A DNA stretch of 64,000 nt from Nioella sp965215655 (lineage in GTDB: Bacteria; Pseudomonadota; Alphaproteobacteria; Rhodobacterales; Rhodobacteraceae): NCBI RefSeq assembly GCF_965215655.1, contig NZ_OZ244111.1, positions 3,720,001 through 3,784,000 of the forward strand, given 5' to 3'. Shown here piece after piece: positions 49,448-57,770 of the stretch. The position numbers were made by a program, and so were the translations under genes. The first letter of the stretch is position 1, and every line of letters starts with the position of its first letter. The notes under the pieces are model-generated. The model made no database searches, was not told where the DNA came from, and saw only the letters and a list, made by a program, of their open reading frames with translations.

Positions 49448-49837
49448 TCAGGGACAGGGGGTTGCCAGCCAGTCCTCGCTACCGCCGCGCGCGCATTGCT
49501 GCTGGAACCCGTAGGCGGTCAGCGCCCATGCCCCGGTATCCGTGCGGATCAGCTCGAATCTCTGGCGCACGGCGGACACGGAATCGTCTGCAAGCCCGGA
49601 CTCGGTCAGCACGATGACCAGTCGCCCGGTGTCGTCGACCTCGGACAGCAGCTGCAATTCGGGCCGGCCCTCGCCATCGGGAAACCCGATGATCCAGTCC
49701 TGTACCAAGCTCATCGGCTGATCGTGGACCAGTTGGGCAGGCAGGCGAAAGTCGGAATGGCCGGGAAGGATCTGCACGTCTTGTGCCGCGGCGGGTGCGG
49801 CACAGAGGCAGGCAAAAACAAGAAATGAACGGATCAT
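49448..49837 (-). CDS. Secreted protein of unknown function downstream of leuB
   Basis: 129 residues. Signal peptide MIRSFLVFACLCAAPAAAQD. The mature part is polar with RPELQLLSEVDDTGRLVIVL and two Cys near the C-terminus (QQCARGG, ATPCP), possibly a disulfide. I know no family for it, though homologues appear near leuB in related genomes. AAAGG precedes the ATG. A long hairpin lies right before its ribosome site (49850-49883), so leuB readthrough would be needed for expression unless it has its own promoter. Confidence 0.7.
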   Translation of the reverse strand: MIRSFLVFACLCAAPAAAQDVQILPGHSDFRLPAQLVHDQPMSLVQDWIIGFPDGEGRPELQLLSEVDDTGRLVIVLTESGLADDSVSAVRQRFELIRTDTGAWALTAYGFQQQCARGGSEDWLATPCP

Positions 49838-49849
49838 GAAAAGACCTTT

Positions 49850-49883
49850 CGGGTTGGGACCTGGCCTAGCCTATCCCAACCCG
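49850..49883 (-). terminator. Hairpin between leuB and the secreted protein gene
   Basis: CGGGTTGGGA, 14 bases, TCCCAACCCG, a perfect 10-bp stem; the loop contains a small nested GGC/GCC pair. On the minus strand it is 26 bases behind the leuB stop and is followed by AAAGG and ATG of the next gene. Terminator or attenuator; no T-run follows. Confidence 0.65.
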
Positions 49884-49909
49884 CAGGTTCACGTCGAGCG
49901 CCCCTTGCC

Positions 49910-51016
49910 TTACAGGCTCGCATCCAGCTTGGCGACGATGGCATCACCCATTTCGCTGGTGCTCACGGGGCTGACACCCTCTTCGCCCAGAAGGTCGGCG
50001 GTGCGCAGACCGTCGGCCAGAACATCCTCAACGGCCTTTTCCAGACGATCCGCCTCGGTGCCCATGTCGAAGCTGTAGCGCAGCGCCATGGCAAAGCTGA
50101 GGATGCAGGCAATCGGGTTGGCCTTGCCTTGACCCGCGATATCGGGGGCAGAACCGTGGACGGGTTCATAAAGCGCCTTCGGGCGGCCGTTTTCCATCGG
50201 CGCACCGAGCGAAGCCGAGGGCAGCATCCCGAGCGACCCGGTCAGCATCGCGGCGGCATCGGACAGCAGGTCGCCAAACAGGTTGTCGGTCACGATCACA
50301 TCGAACTGCTTGGGCCAGCGGCAGAGCTGCATGGCACCGGCATCGGCATACATGTGGCTCAATTCCACGTCCGAATACTCGGCCTGATGCACCTCGGTCA
50401 CCACGTCGCGCCACAGGATACCCGATTCCATTACATTGGCCTTCTCCATCGAGCAGACCTTGTTGCCGCGCTTGCGGGCCAGCTCGAAGGCCGACCGGGC
50501 GACGCGGGCAATCTCGGATTCCGTATAGCGCTGCGTATTGATGCCCACGCGCTCATTGCCTTCCTTGATGATCCCGCGCGGTTCACCGAAATAGATGCCG
50601 GAGGTCAGTTCGCGCACGATCATGATATCGAGCCCGGCAACCACGTCCTTTTTCAGCGACGAGAAATCGGCCAGCGCGTCGAAACACTGGGCCGGGCGCA
50701 AGTTGGCATAAAGGTCCATCTCCTTGCGCAGGCGCAGAAGGCCGCGCTCGGGTTTGACGCTGAAATCGAGATTGTCGTATTTCGGGCCGCCCACGGCGCC
50801 AAGCAGGACGGCGTCGACCTCCTGCGCCTTGGCCATGGTGTCGTCGGTCAGCGGCGTGCCATGGGCGTCGTAGGAACAGCCCCCCACCAGTCCTTCGCTG
50901 ACATCGAAGGTGACATCGCGTTTGGCGCCGTACCAGTCGATGATCTTGCGCACTTCGGTCATGACTTCGGGGCCGATGCCGTCACCGGCAAGGATAAGAA
51001 GCGAAGGGTTGCTCAT
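49910..51016 (-). CDS. leuB: 3-isopropylmalate dehydrogenase LeuB
   Basis: 368 residues. LLILAGDGIGPEVMTEV, LLGAVGGPKYD, RELTSGIYFGEPRG, CSMEKANVMESGILWRDVV, VTDNLFGDLLSDAAAML, SAPDIAGQGKANPIACIL are standard for LeuB. Catalyses oxidative decarboxylation of 3-isopropylmalate in leucine synthesis with NAD. Its path partners leuD and leuC are further right on the same strand with unrelated genes between. leuA is not in this window. Confidence 0.97.
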   Translation of the reverse strand: MSNPSLLILAGDGIGPEVMTEVRKIIDWYGAKRDVTFDVSEGLVGGCSYDAHGTPLTDDTMAKAQEVDAVLLGAVGGPKYDNLDFSVKPERGLLRLRKEMDLYANLRPAQCFDALADFSSLKKDVVAGLDIMIVRELTSGIYFGEPRGIIKEGNERVGINTQRYTESEIARVARSAFELARKRGNKVCSMEKANVMESGILWRDVVTEVHQAEYSDVELSHMYADAGAMQLCRWPKQFDVIVTDNLFGDLLSDAAAMLTGSLGMLPSASLGAPMENGRPKALYEPVHGSAPDIAGQGKANPIACILSFAMALRYSFDMGTEADRLEKAVEDVLADGLRTADLLGEEGVSPVSTSEMGDAIVAKLDASL

Positions 51017-51073
51017 GGGGTCATCCGTCCTTGATCTTGGGTCGCATCCGCGTAACGGCTGCGCGCCCTAGGG

Positions 51074-51964
51074 TCAAGAAAGGAAGGGGGAAAGCCCTTC
51101 CGCCAAAGCATCCCATATGCGGGCTATGCGCGGCGTGTGCCGCAGACGTTCATGGGTTGTCAGCCAGACCGGCAGGGTCGGCAGTGGCACATCGGGCAGG
51201 ATGCGCGTGGCGCGGGGGTCTCGGTCGGCAACCGGACATTGGCCAAAGCCCAGACCGGCCCCGGCGCAGACCAGCTCCCAATAGGCAACCTGATCGTCGG
51301 TGCGGACCGGAAAACTGTCGCGGGTTACCTCCAACCCTGCGTCCCGAAATCCACGGATCAACCGGTCATCGCGATCATAGCCGACGATATCATGATCCAA
51401 CAGTTCGGCGAAGCCGCGGGGAGCGCCGCGTCGCGCCAGATAGGCCGGTGCCGCATAGATCCCTAACTGAAGGTCTCCCAGATGCCGGGTCATCATGTCC
51501 AGCTGCTTGGGGCGGTACATGCGCAGGGCGATATCAGCCTCGTGGAACAGCAGGTTCTCGGACTGGTCCGAGGCCACCAGTTCAAGCTCGATCTCGGGGT
51601 GGCGTGTGCGGATCTCCGCAAGAATCGGGGGAAGCAAGTGAACAGAGACGAAAACGCTTGCCGTAATGCGCACGGGCCCGGCCATGCGCGCGTCACCCCC
51701 GGCGGCGGCCAGCGCCACCTGTCCCGCGCCTTCGCGCATTGCTTCGGCACCGGGGAGCAACTCCCGCCCCAGTGCGCTGAGGGTCAGGCCCTTCGGGTGC
51801 CGGTCGAACAATGCGCCCCCGACCTGGTTCTCCAGCAGCCGAATATGGCGTCCGAGCGTCGGCTGGCTTTGCCCGGTGTCTCGGGCCGCTGCGGACAGAG
51901 ATCCGGTTTCGGCCACCGCAAGGAATGACCGCAGAAGGGTCCAGTCGGGGGGCAGATAATTCAT
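51074..51964 (-). CDS. LysR-family regulator divergent from an NAD(P)-binding protein gene
   Basis: 296 residues. Winged helix LLRSFLAVAETGSLSAAARD, QPTLGRHIRLLENQVGG; effector domain with ITASVFVSVHLLPPILAEI. The ATG at 51964 is covered by a palindrome ATTCATAAATGAAT, suggesting autorepression. It is divergent from the epimerase-like gene (52068) across 103 bases. The effector is unknown. Confidence 0.88.
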   Translation of the reverse strand: MNYLPPDWTLLRSFLAVAETGSLSAAARDTGQSQPTLGRHIRLLENQVGGALFDRHPKGLTLSALGRELLPGAEAMREGAGQVALAAAGGDARMAGPVRITASVFVSVHLLPPILAEIRTRHPEIELELVASDQSENLLFHEADIALRMYRPKQLDMMTRHLGDLQLGIYAAPAYLARRGAPRGFAELLDHDIVGYDRDDRLIRGFRDAGLEVTRDSFPVRTDDQVAYWELVCAGAGLGFGQCPVADRDPRATRILPDVPLPTLPVWLTTHERLRHTPRIARIWDALAEGLSPFLS

Positions 51965-51976
51965 TCATAAATGAAT
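51963..51976. promoter_or_regulatory. Palindrome over the LysR start codon
   Basis: ATTCAT-AA-ATGAAT, perfect 6+2+6 inverted repeat in an AT-rich stretch. It overlaps the first bases of the LysR coding sequence and faces the divergent gene at 52068. Candidate operator for autorepression. Confidence 0.5.
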
Positions 51977-52067
51977 ATCATACCGCCGATTTTTCGCAAT
52001 ACACACGTCAAATTCGAATACCTATCCTGATGTCAATCGAATGGATATCAGCACAGGATCCAGCCCC

Positions 52068-52988
52068 ATGCCACGAACAGCCCTCATCCTTGGCGCATCC
52101 GGAAGCTTCGGCCGCAACGCGGCACAGGCCTTCGAGGAAGCCGGCTGGACCGTCCGCCGGTTTGACCGCAAGACCGGCGACATGATCCGAGACGCGCAAG
52201 GCGTCGATGTGATCGTCAACGCGATGAACCCACCCAATTACCACGCGTGGGACAGGCTGATTCCGCAGATCACCAGCCAGGTTCTGGCAGCGGCAAAGGC
52301 CAGCGGGGCAGCTGTCCTTCTTCCGGGCAACGTCTATGTCTTCGGTGATCAGCCCGGCCCATGGAGCGAAACAACCCCGCATCGCCCGGTTGCCCGCAAG
52401 GGCCGTGTCCGGGCGGAAATGGAGGCAGCATATCGACAGGCCGCGCAGGACGGTGTGCAGGTGATCATCCTGCGCGGTGGTGACTTCGTGGATCCGGACA
52501 GCCCCAATGCCGTGTTGAATCTCGTATCGCTCAAGGCGGTGTCAAAGGGTCGGATCACCTCCCTAGGCCGCCCGGATGTTCCGCGCGCCTACGCCTATCT
52601 GCCCGATATGGCGCGGGCCGCTGTTGCATTGGTTGAACGGCGTCGCAGTCTTTCGCTCTTCGAGGATGTGCCGTTTCCGGGCCATACCTTTTCCATGACC
52701 GACCTGGCCTCTGCCCTTCAGGCGCAGATGGGGCGTCCGTTGCGCGTGCGCCGGTTTCCCTGGTGGGCCCTGGGTCTCGCTTCGCCGGTCTGGGAACTGG
52801 CGCGCGAGCTGCGCGAGATGCGGTATCTATATGAGACGCCGCATCGGCTGGACGGCACACGGTTTCGTCAGGTGCTGCCGGATTTCGAGGAAACGTCGTT
52901 TCAGGACGTTGTGACAAGACATCTGCCCAATGGACAGCGGGCCGGGTCAGGGAAGAGCGATGTCCAACCAGACGAGGCGATGGCGTGA
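52068..52988 (+). CDS. NAD(P)-binding SDR-type epimerase family protein
   Basis: 306 residues from ATG 52068 (AGGA 10 bases upstream; ATG 52041 also in frame). Rossmann N-terminus TALILGASGSFGRNAAQAF with the GxxGxxG pattern, then LPGNVYVFGDQPG and RAYAYLPDMARAAVALVER of atypical extended SDRs. There is no YxxxK. Could be a reductase, epimerase or regulatory redox sensor (NmrA-like). The LysR gene is divergent. Its last 42 bases overlap the convergent endonuclease gene. Confidence 0.82.
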   Translation: MPRTALILGASGSFGRNAAQAFEEAGWTVRRFDRKTGDMIRDAQGVDVIVNAMNPPNYHAWDRLIPQITSQVLAAAKASGAAVLLPGNVYVFGDQPGPWSETTPHRPVARKGRVRAEMEAAYRQAAQDGVQVIILRGGDFVDPDSPNAVLNLVSLKAVSKGRITSLGRPDVPRAYAYLPDMARAAVALVERRRSLSLFEDVPFPGHTFSMTDLASALQAQMGRPLRVRRFPWWALGLASPVWELARELREMRYLYETPHRLDGTRFRQVLPDFEETSFQDVVTRHLPNGQRAGSGKSDVQPDEAMA

Positions 52989-53999
52989 CGCGCCATTGCC
53001 ATCCTCGCCGCCGAGCAGGGGCCAGTCAGGGCTGTTCCGTGAAGGCCAGAAAACGCCGCTTGCGGTGATTCTCAGATCGGCGGAGGGCAGGATATAGCTG
53101 ACGCGCAGGTTGCCGGGGTCGGGCTCGGACCAATCGGCGGTATCGGTGGGATCGCCTGCCTCTGCCCCGCCGGGGCTGATCGGTGCCGGGTCTTGCAGGC
53201 GCGGGTGCGACAAGGCTTCGATCAAGGCCCCTCGCCGCGCCTCCCCATCCACGGGATCGGCGTTCAGCACCCCCATCAACACGAAGCGAGAGTCGAGAGA
53301 CGGCGTATCGGATGGGGACCATCCGTCAATCCGGTTCAGCCAGAACCGGAGTTCATCCTCGTTGCGGTGACCGTTTCGATCCTCTGGCCCGTCAAAGACC
53401 GGCGGCGTGGCGTGAAGGGTCAACAGGCGCAAGGGCCCGCCAACGGTGACGATGTCAATCTCCCATGCTGCGACGCTGGCAAGCCGCTGTACCGAAAGCG
53501 CGCCCCTTGGCAGAAGCTCTGCCGCGCGCCCGTTCGGCAGGTCTTGCCACAAGAACCCGGAATGGTCGTATACCTCTCCGATCGGCAGACGAGACAGCAC
53601 CGCCATGCCGCCCTGCCCGGTAAACCGGCCATAGCCTTGAGCATCCCGCGGCCGGCCAAGCCGCCCGTCGCCGTCGATGTCCAACCCGGTGGGAACGCCG
53701 GTATTCGGAGGCAGTGACAGGTGATGGGGGTAGTCGGCCCCCGCCTGCGCAAGACGCGCGACAAATGCTGCAAGGGCGTGCTGTTCGAAATCGTGGTCGA
53801 AACCCTGCAGCACCAGAATATCCGCATCGGCATTCACGATGACCTGCACCACGGCGGCAATCTGCGGATCCTCCCCCCGCAGAATATCGCGCAGCAACAG
53901 GCCGGGGCCATCGCGGGACAGTTCCGTATGATAGGTGGCAACGCGGATCTGATCGGCGGTGACGGGCATGGCTGCCATCAGCAGCCATAAAAGGATCAG
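52947..53999 (-). CDS. Secreted endonuclease/exonuclease/phosphatase family protein (start uncertain)
   Basis: About 350 residues. EEP fold: IRVATYHTELSRDGPG, DADILVLQGFDHDFEQHA, VLMGVLNADPVDGEAR (the NAD in place of DxN), HRLVWLDIALP. In-frame starts are CTG 53999, ATG 53978, or ATG 54125 that would overlap the upstream gene by 130 bases. The residues LILLWLLMAAMPVTA after CTG 53999 make a signal peptide, and that CTG overlaps the upstream TGA as CTGA, like the ATGA junctions elsewhere. I chose CTG for this reason. Target (nucleic acid or phospho-lipid) is unknown. Confidence 0.75.
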   Translation of the reverse strand: MILLWLLMAAMPVTADQIRVATYHTELSRDGPGLLLRDILRGEDPQIAAVVQVIVNADADILVLQGFDHDFEQHALAAFVARLAQAGADYPHHLSLPPNTGVPTGLDIDGDGRLGRPRDAQGYGRFTGQGGMAVLSRLPIGEVYDHSGFLWQDLPNGRAAELLPRGALSVQRLASVAAWEIDIVTVGGPLRLLTLHATPPVFDGPEDRNGHRNEDELRFWLNRIDGWSPSDTPSLDSRFVLMGVLNADPVDGEARRGALIEALSHPRLQDPAPISPGGAEAGDPTDTADWSEPDPGNLRVSYILPSADLRITASGVFWPSRNSPDWPLLGGEDGNGASRHRLVWLDIALP

Positions 54000-54838
54000 A
54001 CCGGTGCGAACTCGCCCTGCTCTGCCATGTCGCGGACCAGTTTCTTGCGCCGCTCCGTGATCATGTGCGCGATCCGGCCCATGGCCATGCCGCGCATCAG
54101 AAGGGAAACGGGAAGAACGCTCCATAGGGTGACTGTCCAGACCAGCATGATTGGCGACGCTCCAAGGGAAATGCCGAGATTGCCAATCCCGTAGCTCGCC
54201 ACGACCGGCATCAGGAATGGCAGCAGTATTCCTAAGATCAGGTTAATACGAGAGTCGCGGATCAGACGTGCAACAACATCTCCCCCCGCAGTGGGGTCGA
54301 ATGTGGGCAGGTTGACCCAGACATTGAAGCTGGTGTTGCGATTGGGCCAGCTTTTCAGCCGCATCAGGATGGCGAAGACGCTGATCGTCACCAGCCCGAT
54401 CAGGAAGCTGAGCCCCCCCATCGTGCGCAGCATCGTCAAGTCGGCCTGCGTTGCGCCCTCTGGCAGGAAAACCTGAAGCAGCCAGATCGGGCTGTAGGTA
54501 AAGTCCAGCGCATGGGCCAGCACCAAGCCGGTGGCATTCACGATCAACGTCAGCGTTCCCGAATTGTCCGGTGACGCCGCGATAAGACTGAGGAAGAAGA
54601 GTGTGATGAAGATGCCGATGACGCGCACCCGGTTGAAGGGCGGTGCATCGCGGAATTCGATCAGTCCGGGGTAGGTGGACGCGTATTCGGAAAAAGTGAA
54701 TACGGCAGCGAACAGCGCCACGAGCATCACGACCTGATTGCCGTCCGGCGACATAGCCGGAAGGAGCAGGGACGGTGTGGAAATGACGATCATAACGAGA
54801 ATCGCCCGCACCACAGCGCTGGATAGCTGTGCGATCAC
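53996..54838 (-). CDS. Multi-pass inner-membrane protein of unknown function
   Basis: 280 residues with about seven hydrophobic segments (ILVMIVISTPSLLLPAM, VVMLVALFAAVFTFSEYAS, IGIFITLFFLSLIAASP, LSFLIGLVTISVFAILM, NLILGILLPFLMPVVAS and others), cytoplasmic C-terminus with RRKKLVRDMAEQ. I recognise it as a conserved protein of Rhodobacterales without a known role. It is upstream of the endonuclease-like gene with a CTGA overlap, suggesting they are expressed together. Confidence 0.75.
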   Translation of the reverse strand: MIAQLSSAVVRAILVMIVISTPSLLLPAMSPDGNQVVMLVALFAAVFTFSEYASTYPGLIEFRDAPPFNRVRVIGIFITLFFLSLIAASPDNSGTLTLIVNATGLVLAHALDFTYSPIWLLQVFLPEGATQADLTMLRTMGGLSFLIGLVTISVFAILMRLKSWPNRNTSFNVWVNLPTFDPTAGGDVVARLIRDSRINLILGILLPFLMPVVASYGIGNLGISLGASPIMLVWTVTLWSVLPVSLLMRGMAMGRIAHMITERRKKLVRDMAEQGEFAPV

Positions 54839-55031
54839 TGCCTCAAACCCTCAACCTGGACGGACCTGTTTTTGGTGGCCCTTATTCCGGTCTTGACCCG
54901 ACTGCCATCGGATTGCCTCATTTGCCACGATCTTGCCCATATTCGCCCCAATTCGCAAGTGCCTGACTCTTCGTGAGGAATCACTGTGGCGATTTTGGGA
55001 TGCGAACTGTCGCCCGATTGCATCACCGGGC

Positions 55032-55062
55032 AAAAAAATTGCCCCCCGGCAAGGCCGAGGGG
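55032..55062 (-). terminator. Rho-independent terminator of leuD
   Basis: On the minus strand 25 bases after the leuD stop: CCCCTCGGC-CTT-GCCGGGGGG, a 9-bp stem with one G-U pair, then CAATTTTTTT. A strong intrinsic terminator. Confidence 0.85.
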
Positions 55063-55086
55063 CTACATCTTGTTGTCAGGCGAAAA

Positions 55087-55692
55087 TCAGACCCAAGGGC
55101 GGGCTTGGGCGGCCTTGGTCTCGAACGCTTCGATCGAGGCGGATTTTTCCATGGTCAGGCCGATATCATCCAGCCCGTTCAGCAGGCAATGCTTGCGGAA
55201 GGCGTCAACCTCGAAGCTGATCGTGCCGCCATCGGGGCCGCTGATCGTCTGGTTTTCAAGGTCCACGGTCAGGGTCGCGTTGGCACCGCGTTCCGCGTCA
55301 TCCATCAGCTTGTCGACCTCTTCCTGCGGCAGAACGATCGGCAGGATGCCGTTCTTGAAGCAGTTGTTGAAGAAGATGTCGGCGAACGACGGCGCGATCA
55401 CGCAGCGAATACCGAAGTCGAGCAGCGCCCAGGGCGCGTGTTCGCGCGACGAGCCGCAGCCGAAATTGTCACCGGCGACAAGGATTTCGGCATTGCGGTA
55501 GGCGGGCTTGTTCAGCACGAAATCGGGAATCTCATTGCCATCGCCATCATAGCGCATCTCGTCGAACAGGTTCACCCCAAGGCCGGACCGTTTGATGGTC
55601 TTCAGGAACTGCTTGGGGATGATCATGTCGGTATCGACGTTGATCAGGGGCATCGGTGCGGCAATGCCGGTCAGTTTGGTGAACTTGTCCAT
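55087..55692 (-). CDS. leuD: 3-isopropylmalate dehydratase small subunit LeuD
   Basis: 201 residues. Swivelling aconitase domain: LINVDTDMIIPKQFLKTI, GDNFGCGSSREHAPWALLDFG (in part), FADIFFNNCFKNGILP. LeuD joins LeuC to isomerise 2- to 3-isopropylmalate. GGAGA lies 9 bases upstream of the ATG. leuC is about 2.8 kb to the right, on the same strand, so the subunits are not adjacent. A strong terminator follows. Confidence 0.97.
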   Translation of the reverse strand: MDKFTKLTGIAAPMPLINVDTDMIIPKQFLKTIKRSGLGVNLFDEMRYDGDGNEIPDFVLNKPAYRNAEILVAGDNFGCGSSREHAPWALLDFGIRCVIAPSFADIFFNNCFKNGILPIVLPQEEVDKLMDDAERGANATLTVDLENQTISGPDGGTISFEVDAFRKHCLLNGLDDIGLTMEKSASIEAFETKAAQARPWV

Positions 55693-55759
55693 TAATCCGG
55701 GTCTCCTTCACATCCGCGAAGGGGCATAGCGGCAATGCAGGGGCAACACAAGGGACCCC

Positions 55760-56575
55760 TTACTCGGCGGGCACTTCGAAGGTCAGCGAGGCCCAAAGCG
55801 TGTGCCAGACGGCGGCGCTGTCAGCGGTCGGTTCCACCTCCAGCAGCGTGACCGCGTCGACCAGATAGGCATGCCCAGGTTCCACCGGCAGCACGGCACG
55901 GCCTTCGGCATCGGTGCGGTGCAGGGTAATCGTGACCTCTCCTTCAGCGTCACGGTCGAACAGTTCCACCTGCGCGTAGGCGCGCGGGGTGCCTTCCAGG
56001 AAAAGCTGAACGGGAAACCCGTCTGACAGATCGTCGGTATAGGGATTGGCCAGCGCCACGAATTCCGTGCGCAGCCCGTATTCCCGATCTTGCCCTTCAC
56101 CGTCCCCCACGGCGATCAGGCTTTTGGCATGGCGGCTATAGCTTTCGACAAAGCCTGTCATCGGCAGGCCGCGCCCCAGATGCCGGGCCTCGATATCGGG
56201 GAAGTCCTTGTGCTCCGCAAAGCGCAGGAAACGGTCCCATTCGTCATAAGTCAGGGTGCTGTCCGTGGTTTCATAGAGCACGACGGCCAGGCCCGCGCCA
56301 TGGTCATCCACATCCAATGCAGGATTCTGACCAAGCCGCCCTTCCACCGCCGTCACCTCCGCCCCGAAAGCCAGGTCGAACCGCGTGAAGTTTCGGGTGA
56401 GATAGGAAAGCGACACGCCATCGAAACTTTGCCCGACCCGCAAACGTGCCTCCAACGGGTCGTCGCTGCCTACGGCGAACTCCAGCGGCTCGATCCAGAA
56501 TTCATGAGCGGCACTGGGAATGGCTGGCAGCAGGACCAGATTTAAGGCAAACAGGGTGCGAAGGATGTGATGCAT
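55760..56575 (-). CDS. Secreted DUF4198-type protein, divergent from HupE/UreJ-like protein
   Basis: 271 residues from ATG 56575. Signal peptide (HHILRTLFALNLVLLPAIPSAAH, in part), mature start HEFWIEPLEFAVG. AHEFWIEP followed by a beta-rich domain is the DUF4198 pattern seen in periplasmic proteins linked to nickel/cobalt uptake. A C-terminal beta domain with VELFDRDAEGEVTITLHR completes it. The start codon overlaps the divergent HupE-like start (CATG at 56573-56576), so the promoters must lie within the coding regions or act through leaderless mRNA. Metal role is inference. Confidence 0.75.
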   Translation of the reverse strand: MHHILRTLFALNLVLLPAIPSAAHEFWIEPLEFAVGSDDPLEARLRVGQSFDGVSLSYLTRNFTRFDLAFGAEVTAVEGRLGQNPALDVDDHGAGLAVVLYETTDSTLTYDEWDRFLRFAEHKDFPDIEARHLGRGLPMTGFVESYSRHAKSLIAVGDGEGQDREYGLRTEFVALANPYTDDLSDGFPVQLFLEGTPRAYAQVELFDRDAEGEVTITLHRTDAEGRAVLPVEPGHAYLVDAVTLLEVEPTADSAAVWHTLWASLTFEVPAE

Positions 56576-57770
56576 GAGGCGTTCCAGTATGTTTCCCAAG
56601 ATGGTGGCGCGATTGGCGGCCCTGTCAATTCTCCTTTTCGTGATGGCGGCCCCACAGGCTGCCCCCGCGCATGAGATTGACCCGGCAATATCCGATATTT
56701 CCGTGACGCCCGACAGGGTGACGATCGACATTCAACTCTCGCTGGAATCGATCCTGGCCGAAATGGACCTGGCTTCGATCACCGAAACCACGATGTCGCC
56801 GGTCGAAGAAATCTATGACGAGTTGCGCGCCACCAGTCCTGAGACCCTGCGCGCCGAACTGGATGATTTCTGGCCGCGCATGGCGCAACGCATTGTCATC
56901 GAGGTGGATGGGCAGCGGATCACGCCGGAACTGGTCAGCGCAACCATTCCCGAGATCGGGAATTTCGAACTGGCCCGCACCTCTACCATTCGGATCGCCG
57001 CGGACCTGCCGGAAGGCGACGCCCCCGTGCGCTTTGGATGGGCAGCCCTCTATGGGGATCTGGTCGTGCGTCAGGTCGGTGGCGGCGAGGATGCCTACAC
57101 GGCCTTCCTGTCCGATGGTGACCTGTCCGAACCCCTGTCGCGGATCGAGATTCGCACCGAAGGCGCGGGGGCGGTCTTCCTGCGCTACATCCCCGTTGGC
57201 TTCGAGCATATCGTCCCGCTTGGCATCGACCATATCCTGTTCGTGCTCGGGCTGTTCTTCTTCTCGCTCCACCTGCGGCCGATCCTGTTTCAGGTGACGT
57301 CCTTCACGCTGGCGCACACGATCACGCTGGCCCTTGCCAGTCTCGGGATCGTCACCATACCGGGCAGCGTGGTGGAACCGTTGATTGCCGCCTCGATCGT
57401 CTATGTGGGGGTCGAGAACATTCGTGGGCATACAAACGTCAAGGCACGCACCGCGCTCGTCTTTGTTTTTGGCCTGCTGCACGGGCTTGGCTTCGCCAGT
57501 GTGCTTGGCGATTTCGGCATCACCGCCAGCCACTTTGCGGCGGCGCTTGTCGGGTTCAACATCGGGGTCGAGTTCGGACAGCTTGCGGTTATCTTCGTGG
57601 CGCTCGCTTTGATCCTGATCGCGGTTCGGCTTGCCGGGTTCGCACCGCTGCCAGAGGATGAACAACCAGTACGCCAGACCCAGGTAATGTACCGCGCGGT
57701 TTCGGTTGTGGGGTCCGTCATCATCAGCCTTATCGGGGCCTGGTGGACCATCGAACGGGTGTTCTTCTGA
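56574..57770 (+). CDS. HupE/UreJ-like membrane protein
   Basis: 398 residues; ATG 56574 preceded by AAGGA at about 8 bases. Signal peptide then AHEIDPAISDISVTPDRVTIDIQLSL, in part, a periplasmic beta domain to about residue 210, then six membrane segments: FEHIVPLGIDHILFVLGLFFFSL and FGLLHGLGFASVLGDFG (both in part) with the conserved His/Asp pattern HIxFVLGLF and LHGLGFA of the HupE/UreJ_2 family. These carry His-rich sites for divalent metals, often nickel. The neighbour on the other strand is a DUF4198 protein, a common partner. Start codons overlap in opposite directions. Confidence 0.82.
   Translation: MRRSSMFPKMVARLAALSILLFVMAAPQAAPAHEIDPAISDISVTPDRVTIDIQLSLESILAEMDLASITETTMSPVEEIYDELRATSPETLRAELDDFWPRMAQRIVIEVDGQRITPELVSATIPEIGNFELARTSTIRIAADLPEGDAPVRFGWAALYGDLVVRQVGGGEDAYTAFLSDGDLSEPLSRIEIRTEGAGAVFLRYIPVGFEHIVPLGIDHILFVLGLFFFSLHLRPILFQVTSFTLAHTITLALASLGIVTIPGSVVEPLIAASIVYVGVENIRGHTNVKARTALVFVFGLLHGLGFASVLGDFGITASHFAAALVGFNIGVEFGQLAVIFVALALILIAVRLAGFAPLPEDEQPVRQTQVMYRAVSVVGSVIISLIGAWWTIERVFF

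Noticed and set aside
54835..55026. 63-codon minus-strand ORF upstream of the membrane protein at 53996-54838
   Set aside because: No ribosome site, polar chance-like composition, and the region most likely holds the promoter; nothing else recognised in this 248-base gap except the leuD terminator.
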